From positions 3,968,001-4,032,000 of the forward strand of contig NZ_CP116009.1 in NCBI RefSeq assembly GCF_027941915.1: a DNA stretch of 64,000 nt, written 5' to 3'. Each line of letters begins with the position of its first letter. The first letter of the stretch is position 1. Shown one piece after another: positions 58,032-64,000 of this stretch. Made by a program: the position numbers and the translations under genes. The notes beneath the pieces were generated by a model, which was given only the letters and a program-made list of their open reading frames with translations, was not told the origin of the DNA and did not search any database. Origin of the DNA: Ramlibacter tataouinensis (lineage in GTDB: Bacteria; Pseudomonadota; Gammaproteobacteria; Burkholderiales; Burkholderiaceae_C).

Positions 58032-59009
58032 TTGGCCAAAAGAACCTTCCTGGACTTCGAGCAACCCATCGCCGAACTGGAAAGCAAGATCGACGAGCTG
58101 CGCTACGTGCAGACCGAATCGGCCGTCGACATCTCCGAGGAGATCGACCAGCTCTCGCGCAAGAGCCAGCAGCTCACCAAGGACATCTACGGCCAGCTCA
58201 CGCCCTGGCAGATCACCAAGATCGCGCGCCACCCCGAGCGGCCCTACACGCTCGACTACGTCGGCGAGATCTTCACCGGCTTCATCGAGCTGCACGGCGA
58301 CCGCCACTTCGGCGACGACCTGTCCATCGTCGGCGGCCTGGCCCGCTTCAACGGCAACGCCTGCATGGTGATCGGCCAGCAGAAGGGGCGCGACACCAAG
58401 GAGCGCGCGGCCCGCAACTTCGGCATGAGCCGCCCGGAGGGCTACCGCAAGGCGCTGCGCCTGATGAAGACGGCCGAGAAGTTCAAGCTGCCGGTGTTCA
58501 CCTTCGTCGATACGCCTGGCGCCTTCCCCGGCATCGATGCCGAGGAGCGCGGCCAGTCCGAAGCCATCGGCCGCAACATCTACGAGATGGCCCAGCTCGA
58601 GGTGCCGATCATCACCACCGTCATCGGCGAGGGCGGCTCGGGCGGCGCTTTGGCAATCTCGGTGGCCGACCAGGTGCTGATGCTGCAGTACTCGATCTAT
58701 TCGGTGATCAGCCCCGAGGGCTGCGCCTCCATCCTCTGGAAGACCTCCGAGAAGGCGCAGGAGGCGGCCGACGCCATGGGCATCACGGCGCACCGGCTCA
58801 AGGCCCTGGGCCTGGTCGACAAGATCGTCAGCGAGCCGGTCGGCGGCGCGCACCGCGACCACAAGCAGATGGCCGCGTTCCTCAAGCGCGCCCTCAACGA
58901 TGCCTGGCGCCAGGTGGCCGACCTCAAGGGCCGCGAGCTGCTGGACCGGCGCTACGAGCGGCTGCAAGGCTATGGCCGCTTCACGGACACCAAGGCCGAC
59001 GCGCGCTGA
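58032..59009 (+). CDS. accA: acetyl-CoA carboxylase carboxyltransferase subunit alpha
   Basis: A TTG at 58032, with AGGAG eight bases upstream, gives 325 residues (E. coli 319). The protein starts [20 protein letters not shown]. The carboxyltransferase core shows [59 protein letters not shown] and [15 protein letters not shown]. It works with AccD to form malonyl-CoA for fatty-acid synthesis. It overlaps tilS by 38 bases. Confidence 0.96.
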   Translation: MAKRTFLDFEQPIAELESKIDELRYVQTESAVDISEEIDQLSRKSQQLTKDIYGQLTPWQITKIARHPERPYTLDYVGEIFTGFIELHGDRHFGDDLSIVGGLARFNGNACMVIGQQKGRDTKERAARNFGMSRPEGYRKALRLMKTAEKFKLPVFTFVDTPGAFPGIDAEERGQSEAIGRNIYEMAQLEVPIITTVIGEGGSGGALAISVADQVLMLQYSIYSVISPEGCASILWKTSEKAQEAADAMGITAHRLKALGLVDKIVSEPVGGAHRDHKQMAAFLKRALNDAWRQVADLKGRELLDRRYERLQGYGRFTDTKADAR

Positions 59010-59970
59010 GTCCGCGCCCGACCTCCTGCTGGCGCCGCTGCGGGCGCTGAGTCCTCCACTGCCCCTGGCGGTCGCCTACAGCGGCGGCGCCGACTCCTCG
59101 GCCCTGCTGCGCGCAGCCGTGCGCTGCTGGCCGGGCCAGGTGCAGGCGATCCACGTCCACCACGGGCTGCAGGCGGCGGCCGACACCTTCACCGCCCATT
59201 GCCGCCGCACCTGCGAAGAACTCCAGGTCGCGCTTGAGGTCCGCCACGTCGATGCCCGACACGCGCCGGGCGACAGCCCGGAGGACGCCGCTCGCCGGGC
59301 CCGCTACGCCGCGCTGGCCGATGCCGCGCGCGAGGCGAACCTGGGCTGCGTGCTGCTGGCCCAGCATGCCGACGACCAGGCCGAGACCCTGCTGCTGGCC
59401 CTGTCGCGCGGGGCCGGCCTGCCCGGGCTGGCGGCGATGCCGGCGCGCTTCGAGCGGCACGGGGTGGCGTTCCTGCGGCCCTGGCTGCAGGTGCCCGGCG
59501 CGGTGCTGCGCCAGTGGCTGGCCGGGCAGGGCGCCGGCTTCGTCGAGGACCCGAGCAACAGCGACACCGGCTACACGCGCAACCGCATCCGCCACCAGGT
59601 GCTGCCGGCACTGGAGCAGGCTTTCCCGCAGTTCCGCGAGACCTTCGCGCGCTCGGCCCGCCATGCCGCGCAGGCGCAGTCCCTGCTCGACGAGGTCGCC
59701 GCAGCCGACCTCGCCGCGATGGGCGGCGAGCCGGTGATCGCCCGCCTGCAGCCGCTCTCGCGCGGGCGGCAGGCCAACCTGCTGCGGCACTGGCTGCGCA
59801 GCGCGCACGGCGCGCTGGCCAGTGCGGCCCAGATGGACGAACTGCTGGACCAGGTGGCCGATTGCACGACGCGCGGACACCGGCTGCGGCTCAAGGTGGC
59901 CACGGGGTTCGTCGCGCGCGACGGCGCCGTGCTGCGCTTCTCGGACGAGCCCGACTTGCGAACGCGGTGA
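58972..59970 (+). CDS. tilS: tRNA(Ile)-lysidine synthase
   Basis: The ATG at 58972 ([20 protein letters not shown]) gives 332 residues and overlaps accA. A farther start is unlikely. The PP-loop is [15 protein letters not shown], and downstream [20 protein letters not shown] and [34 protein letters not shown] are TilS signatures. It converts cytidine-34 of tRNA-Ile(CAU) to lysidine. The C-terminal domain is short compared with E. coli (432 residues). Confidence 0.93.
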   Translation: MAASRTPRPTRAESAPDLLLAPLRALSPPLPLAVAYSGGADSSALLRAAVRCWPGQVQAIHVHHGLQAAADTFTAHCRRTCEELQVALEVRHVDARHAPGDSPEDAARRARYAALADAAREANLGCVLLAQHADDQAETLLLALSRGAGLPGLAAMPARFERHGVAFLRPWLQVPGAVLRQWLAGQGAGFVEDPSNSDTGYTRNRIRHQVLPALEQAFPQFRETFARSARHAAQAQSLLDEVAAADLAAMGGEPVIARLQPLSRGRQANLLRHWLRSAHGALASAAQMDELLDQVADCTTRGHRLRLKVATGFVARDGAVLRFSDEPDLRTR

Positions 59971-60079
59971 GCGCCGGCCCGGCTGAGCCAGGGCCCGGGC
60001 CCCGCTAGAATCCCGGGTTTTCCCCGAGGCTGGACCGCAGGGCTTTTCCCGGCGCCCCGGCCCTTTCGTCGCACCTTCC

Positions 60080-61348
60080 ATGGCATTGTTCGTTCACAAG
60101 TACGGCGGCACGTCGATGGGCTCGACCGAGCGCATCCGCAACGTCGCCAAGCGGGTCGCCAAGTGGGCGCGCGCCGGCCACCAGATGGTGGTGGTGCCCA
60201 GCGCCATGAGCGGCGAGACCAACCGGCTCCTGGGCCTGGCCAAGGAGCTGGCGCCGGCCAACCCCAGCCCGGCCTACCTGCGCGAGCTGGACATGCTGGG
60301 CTCCACCGGCGAGCAGGTCTCGGTCGGGCTGCTGTCGATCGCGCTGCAGGCCGAAGGCGTGCAGGCGGTGAGCTACGCCGGCTGGCAGGTGCCGATCCGC
60401 ACCAACAACGCCTACACCAAGGCACGCATCGATTCGATCGATGACCGGAAGGTGCGCGCCGACCTCGACGCCGGCAAGGTGGTGATCATCACCGGCTTCC
60501 AGGGCGTGGACGAGGGCGGCAACATCACCACCCTGGGCCGCGGCGGCAGCGACACCTCGGCGGTGGCGGTGGCGGCGGCGCTGAAGGCGGCCGAGTGCCT
60601 GATCTACACCGACGTGGACGGGGTCTACACCACCGACCCGCGCGTGGTGCCCGAGGCGCGCCGGCTGCGCAGCGTGAGCTTCGAGGAGATGCTGGAGATG
60701 GCGTCGCTCGGCTCCAAGGTGCTGCAGATCCGCTCGGTGGAATTCGCCGGCAAGTACAAGGTGCCGATGCGCGTGCTGTCGAGCTTCACGCCCTGGGACA
60801 TCCCGATCGGAGAGGAAGCCAGCTCCGGCACCCTGATCACTTTCGAGGAAGACGAACAAATGGAAAAAGCCGTCGTTTCCGGCATTGCCTTCAACCGCGA
60901 CGAGGCCAAGGTGTCGATCCTGGGCGTGCCCGACAAGCCCGGCATCGCCTACAACATCCTGGGCGCGGTGGCCGGCGCCAACATCGAGGTCGACGTCATC
61001 ATCCAGAACATCTCCAAGGATGGCCGGACCGACTTCAGCTTCACCGTGCACCGCAACGACTACGCGCGCACGATGGACCTGCTCAAATCGCAGGTGCTGC
61101 CCAGCCTGGGCACCGACCAGCTGGAAGGCGACACCCGCATCTGCAAGGTGAGCATCGTGGGCATCGGGATGCGCAGCCACGTCGGCGTGGCCAGCAAGAT
61201 GTTCCGCTCGCTGGCCGAGGAGGGCATCAACATCCAGATGATCTCCACCAGCGAGATCAAGACCTCGGTGGTGATCGACGAGAAGTACATGGAACTGGCG
61301 GTGCGCGCGCTGCACCGCGCGTTCGACCTCGACGCGCCGCCGGCTTGA
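60080..61348 (+). CDS. lysC: aspartate kinase
   Basis: The 422-residue enzyme phosphorylates aspartate, the first step to lysine, threonine and methionine. The kinase start is LFVHKYGGTSMGSTERIRNV; LGRGGSDTSAVAVAAALKA and IYTDVDGVYTTDPRV follow. Two ACT domains occupy about 270-405 (VSGIAFNRDEAKVSILGVPD, VSIVGIGMRSHVGVASKMFR), implying feedback inhibition. A CTAGAATCC element about 75 bases upstream could be the -10 box. tRNA-Ser follows downstream. Confidence 0.97.
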   Translation: MALFVHKYGGTSMGSTERIRNVAKRVAKWARAGHQMVVVPSAMSGETNRLLGLAKELAPANPSPAYLRELDMLGSTGEQVSVGLLSIALQAEGVQAVSYAGWQVPIRTNNAYTKARIDSIDDRKVRADLDAGKVVIITGFQGVDEGGNITTLGRGGSDTSAVAVAAALKAAECLIYTDVDGVYTTDPRVVPEARRLRSVSFEEMLEMASLGSKVLQIRSVEFAGKYKVPMRVLSSFTPWDIPIGEEASSGTLITFEEDEQMEKAVVSGIAFNRDEAKVSILGVPDKPGIAYNILGAVAGANIEVDVIIQNISKDGRTDFSFTVHRNDYARTMDLLKSQVLPSLGTDQLEGDTRICKVSIVGIGMRSHVGVASKMFRSLAEEGINIQMISTSEIKTSVVIDEKYMELAVRALHRAFDLDAPPA

Positions 61349-61417
61349 CGGGACGCATTCGCGGCGGCTCGCGTCCGAAAGTGCCATTGCCGAGCCGGAA
61401 CAGGTGCATGCTTGGGG

Positions 61418-61423
61418 CATAAT
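61418..61423 (+). promoter_or_regulatory. -10 box of the tRNA-Ser gene
   Basis: CATAAT within GGGGCATAATTGCC lies 12 bases before the mature tRNA 5' end, the right distance for a tRNA promoter. The -35 region is not consensus. Confidence 0.5.
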
Positions 61424-61434
61424 TGCCGCTTGCT

Positions 61435-61527
61435 GGAGACGTGACCGAGAGGCCGAAGGTGCTCCCCTGCTAAGGGAGTATGCGGTGTAGAGCCGCATCG
61501 AGGGTTCGAATCCCTCCGTCTCCGCCA
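61435..61527 (+). tRNA. tRNA-Ser (anticodon GCT)
   Basis: The acceptor stem GGAGACG/CGTCTCC with G discriminator and encoded CCA, the anticodon stem CTCCC/GGGAG around CTGCTAA (anticodon GCT), a long variable arm (TATGCGGTGTAGAGCCGCAT) and the GGTTCGAATCC T-arm form a class-II tRNA of 93 bases. It is followed by a terminator and by an accessory block. Confidence 0.96.
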
Positions 61528-61541
61528 GCAAGCAAGCATTT

Positions 61542-61570
61542 ACGGGCCTTTCAGGCCCGTTCTGCTTTTC
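61542..61570 (+). terminator. rho-independent terminator of tRNA-Ser
   Basis: ACGGGCCT and AGGCCCGT form an 8-bp stem with loop TTC, followed by TCTGCTTTT. It ends 14 bases after the tRNA. Confidence 0.8.
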
Positions 61571-61599
61571 TACCCACCAATTCACCCACCACCGCGCGC

Positions 61600-61629
61600 T
61601 TGCGCCTATCCGGCTGAGCTACACGCGAC
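61600..61629 (-). pseudogene. tRNA D-arm fragment
   Basis: Read on the minus strand, GTAGCTCAGCCGGATAG is a textbook tRNA D-stem and D-loop, followed by GCGC where GAGC would be expected. No anticodon arm or T-arm follows. It is probably the 5' end of a tRNA carried in by an integration or deletion event. Confidence 0.45.
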
Positions 61630-61864
61630 TCGCGGAATGCTTCGAGGCGTATGCGCGCCTCTTCGCATTCGCGTCAAGCTTCATGAGCGGCTCCGCGGGC
61701 CTTGCGGCTGGCATCGATGACGCGCGGCAGGGATCGAAACGACCAAGCGGGGGGCGGCATACCTTGGCAGCGGCAAGCGGCGTGTCGTGTTTCAAGCGCG
61801 CTATATCGCGCGGCGGCCACCCCACCTCCACCCTACCCCCGATTTGGCTGGATGGGACCCGCCG

Positions 61865-61965
61865 CCCAGGCGAACACTGATCTGTTCCACGCGGGCCGGC
61901 TTGAGCAGGTGGTGGTCGAAGCCGGCCTCGCGGGCGCGGGCGATGTCGGAAGCCGACGTTTCCAT
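61865..61965 (-). pseudogene. relic of a response-regulator receiver domain
   Basis: The minus-strand frame reads ASDIARAREAGFDHHLLKPA then RVEQISVRLGG, the typical final helix and Lys loop of a receiver domain as found at the end of hybrid histidine kinases. Neither the phospho-acceptor Asp nor the kinase part remains. The flanks change frame. It is one of several remnants downstream of tRNA-Ser. Confidence 0.6.
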
Positions 61966-62061
61966 CGATGACCAGCCACGCGGCAGGTACCGGGGGCCGC
62001 GCGGCATGCCTGCGTCCATCAGGCTGCCTCATATGAAAGCCGGCCGATGGGCACCGCGGCA

Positions 62062-62868
62062 CTACATGTACTTGGCTTTGCGCAGCACGAAATAGAGGTT
62101 GGATGCAATGCCCCGCACCCCTGGCACCCGCTCCAGCGGTCGGTTTAGCCGAGCGCCGAGTCCTGCGATCAGCATGGCGGCGCGCTGGGAGCGTACATTC
62201 TTCCCCAAGGTGGGGAATATCTGGTGATAGCCTGCAGTCTCGAGGACGAAGCCCCTGCGCAGGAAACTCTCCTTAGCTCGCGCAAGACTGTAAAGGCGAT
62301 TGTGGCCGCCGAAGTGGCCCAGCAGGCGGTGAAGATTCTCGGAGATCGAACCTCGGTTGGGAAGGAATGTGATGACGAACAGTCCGTCGCCCTTGAGGGT
62401 GCGCCACACCTCCATCATGCTCTCGCGTTCGAAGGCTACATGCTCGAGCACACCTCCGCTGATTACCATGTCGAAGCGTTCGTCTTCATACGGAAGCTGG
62501 AACTCGTGGGCAAGCAACGCGAAGTCAAGCTTGGCGTAGCGATGGAACAGCGAAAAATCGTCATCCATGGTGTCGGCTCCGTCGATCCTTAGATCGGGGA
62601 ACATCGTGCGGAGCATGCACGAATCTGGAGCGTGGCGGCAACCCCAGTCAAGGATGCTCATCCCATTCGACACGTATGGGCCATAAAGCTCTATCGCTCT
62701 TGCTTGACGATCAAGGACAGCACTGTTTACGACGGCTGCCCCGATGTAATCGATGTATGGACTGTCCGGATGCTCTCGTACGAAATCCGCGCATAACAAA
62801 CGGTAGGCGTTCCTTGCTTTTTCAATCGCTGCATTCGGTATGGGATGGACACCAACAGGTTTATGCAT
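62062..62868 (-). CDS. SAM-dependent class I methyltransferase, horizontally acquired
   Basis: The ATG at 62868 (MHKPVGVHPIPNAAI), with CAAGGAA seven bases upstream, gives 268 residues. A start at 62922 has no ribosome site. The Methyltransf_11 core is present: motif I SILDWGCRHAPDSCML (the usual GxGxG is altered), DGADTMDDD, and LPYEDERFDMVISGGVLEHV with the motif IV aspartate. The C-terminal helices (GGHNRLYSLARAKESFLRRG) recall methyltransferases of surface-polysaccharide loci. Base composition is clearly AT-richer than its neighbours. It is flanked by relics of an integrase and a receiver domain, so it is island cargo. The substrate is unknown. Confidence 0.8.
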   Translation of the reverse strand: MHKPVGVHPIPNAAIEKARNAYRLLCADFVREHPDSPYIDYIGAAVVNSAVLDRQARAIELYGPYVSNGMSILDWGCRHAPDSCMLRTMFPDLRIDGADTMDDDFSLFHRYAKLDFALLAHEFQLPYEDERFDMVISGGVLEHVAFERESMMEVWRTLKGDGLFVITFLPNRGSISENLHRLLGHFGGHNRLYSLARAKESFLRRGFVLETAGYHQIFPTLGKNVRSQRAAMLIAGLGARLNRPLERVPGVRGIASNLYFVLRKAKYM

Positions 62869-63129
62869 TGGTATATTCCTTGACTGATCGACCACTGCCA
62901 GGCGAATGAAGGGATATTCCAAGCTACGCCGGTGCGCAGAACGGTGCCGTAGGAGGGCGCCGACAAACCTCCGTGGCCAAGGCGGATGTCAAGCGCAGCA
63001 AGGCCTCGGCCCCACGGATGAGGCACGCGGCGGCGCTGGACCGGCCGCCGAACAAATTGCCATTGGAGTCGGAGTCGGCCTGACGCCATCCCGCGCCGAC
63101 TGCTTGCGCTCGCAACGCCTGAAGAGATC
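62869..63129. other. gap without recognisable gene
   Basis: It holds the AT-rich leader of the methyltransferase gene (TTGACTG-like elements near 62880) and then GC-rich sequence lacking a credible ORF. Nothing else is supported. Confidence 0.4.
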
Positions 63130-63495
63130 GGCTCCAGTGCGCGGTACACCAAATCCGTGGTGATCCTGTCCACCGGCAGATCGCCTAGCGTGGGGCTCGC
63201 GTACTGCGCCAGCGTGTTCCGCCACTGCTGCCCGTGCTTCACGTTCCGCCACTCGGCCTCCTTCGCCGCGATGCACTGCGCTGCCGCTTCATCGAAGGTG
63301 ATCGTGCGAGCGCCGGCCAGGGCGGCGGCGTGGCGGTCCTGATCCCGCTTTTCCTTGGGGTCGACGCCGTCCAGCAGGGCGCGCCTGTAGTCCACCGCTA
63401 CGATCCGCGCGTCGGCCAACCTGCGCACGCGCGTGGACCCCAGCCCGATCGCCCTGCGCTTCTTCGTGACGGGGCTGGTGTAGCGGAAGGCCGAC
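63130..63495 (-). pseudogene. P4-type tyrosine integrase remnant (N-terminal part only)
   Basis: The minus-strand frame reads AFRYTSPVTKKRRAIGLGS, then LADARIVAVDYRRALLDGVD and ITFDEAAAQCIAAKEAEWRN with KHGQQWRNTLAQYASPTLGD and TTDLVYRALEPI. This is the end of the DUF4102 arm-binding domain plus the core-binding domain of P4-like integrases. The first 40 or so residues and the entire catalytic domain are missing, with frame loss after RALEPI. It marks the far edge of the tRNA-Ser block. Confidence 0.8.
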
Positions 63496-63507
63496 TCCGC
63501 CACACAA

Positions 63508-63540
63508 GAAGCCCGCCGCAAGGCGGGCTTCGCTTTGTGC
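63508..63540. terminator. hairpin terminator next to the aminotransferase gene
   Basis: GAAGCCCGCC and GGCGGGCTTC form a perfect 10-bp stem with a GCAA loop, followed by GCTTTGT. It may insulate the aminotransferase gene from the island. Flanking CACAA/TTGTG bases can extend the stem. Confidence 0.6.
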
Positions 63541-63577
63541 GGCGTCTAAACTCGGCCGGACTATCGGAACCCACCTC

Positions 63578-64000
63578 ATGGCTGCCACCCACGTCCTGCA
63601 TCGCCACCTGCACCATTTGCCGCCCGTGGCCGTCTCGGCCGAAGGGGTCTGGATCACCGACCGCGAAGGCCGCCGCTACCTCGACGCCTCCGGCGGCGCC
63701 GCGGTGTCCTGCCTCGGGCATGGCCACCCCGACGTGCTGGCGGCGATGCACGCGCAGACCGACCGCATCGCCTATGCGCACACCAGCTTCTTCACCACCG
63801 ACGTGGCCGAGGAGCTGGCCCGGGAACTGGTGCGCACCGGCCCGGCGGGCACCAGCCATGCGTACTTCGTCAGCGGCGGTTCGGAGGCGGTCGAGGCCGC
63901 GCTGAAGTTGGCGCGCCAGTACTTCCTCGAGATCGGCCAGCCGCAGCGCAGCCACTTCATAGCACGCCGGCAGAGTTATCACGGCAACACCCTGGGCGCG
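63578..64000 (+). CDS. class-III PLP-dependent aminotransferase, partial
   Basis: The gene starts at ATG 63578 and runs off the window after 141 codons. The N-terminal part is typical of omega-aminotransferases: LPPVAVSAEGVWITDREGRR, YLDASGGAAVSCLGHGHPDV, AYAHTSFFTTDVAEELAREL and AYFVSGGSEAVEAALKLARQ, the cofactor-binding G-S-E segment, then SYHGNTLGA. The PLP lysine lies outside. The substrate could be an omega-amino acid or putrescine-type amine. Confidence 0.9.
   Translation, partial: MAATHVLHRHLHHLPPVAVSAEGVWITDREGRRYLDASGGAAVSCLGHGHPDVLAAMHAQTDRIAYAHTSFFTTDVAEELARELVRTGPAGTSHAYFVSGGSEAVEAALKLARQYFLEIGQPQRSHFIARRQSYHGNTLGA

Noticed and set aside
61619..62062. 147-codon minus-strand ORF after tRNA-Ser
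   Set aside because: It runs out of frame with the receiver-domain relic and consists of Arg/Pro-rich low-complexity sequence.

Overview
The window looks like a chromosomal stretch of a Gram-negative betaproteobacterium, most likely a comamonad (Ramlibacter/Variovorax/Acidovorax type). Grounds: high GC throughout, gene orders such as ribD-ribE-ribBA-ribH-nusB and pilE-fimT-pilV-pilW-pilX-pilY1-fimT, an outer-membrane toolkit (tolQRA, lpxH, type IV pili), and the tail of a Bug-type tricarboxylate receptor at the left edge. The genus is inference.

Layout. 1-6592 is an accessory, partly decayed region. It holds the end of a solute-receptor gene, a 1-kb ORF-poor and hairpin-rich block, 5'-truncated relics of a PxKF-domain protein and of an EcsC-family protein, a near-perfect LexA-type palindrome, a two-gene unit encoding a protein with two ribbon-helix-helix-like motifs plus a 73-residue partner, and a complete tyrosine integrase placed against tRNA-Gly(CCC). 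6812-13276 carries two LuxR-type regulators, a lipoprotein, a DUF1059 protein, an MscS-like channel and succinate-semialdehyde dehydrogenase. 13426-20541 holds alaS, a membrane protein, a branched-chain-type receptor, trmB, gluQ and a renalase-like flavoprotein. 20588-24380 is a LysR regulator divergent from pirin, doxX, flavodoxin and a second pirin. dnaE follows.

27987-35545 is one long minus-strand run: ribD, ribE, ribBA (with a degenerate cyclohydrolase half), ribH, nusB, an aminotransferase, ybgC, tolQ, tolR, tolA. Most junctions overlap or nearly touch, so flavin synthesis and envelope maintenance may share transcripts. Divergent from it, 35681-44034 is the type IV pilin/minor pilin/PilY1 cluster. 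44055-46811 holds nrdR and glyA with a ZTP (pfl) riboswitch in the glyA leader, then a lytic transglycosylase. A 0.8-kb gap with a strong promoter and a candidate structured RNA precedes a large DUF349 protein. 50602-55677 is a minus-strand envelope/protein-folding group (mtfA-like, lpxH, ppiB, ppiA, L,D-transpeptidase, TPR protein). 55832-61348 holds cysS, a DNA glycosylase, accA, tilS and lysC, ending at tRNA-Ser(GCT).

61528-63540 is a second decayed island at tRNA-Ser: a tRNA D-arm fragment, a receiver-domain relic, an AT-richer methyltransferase gene and a 5'-truncated P4-type integrase, with a short direct repeat of the tRNA end at its far edge. A class-III aminotransferase runs off the right end. 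No transposase, CRISPR array or intact prophage was seen.
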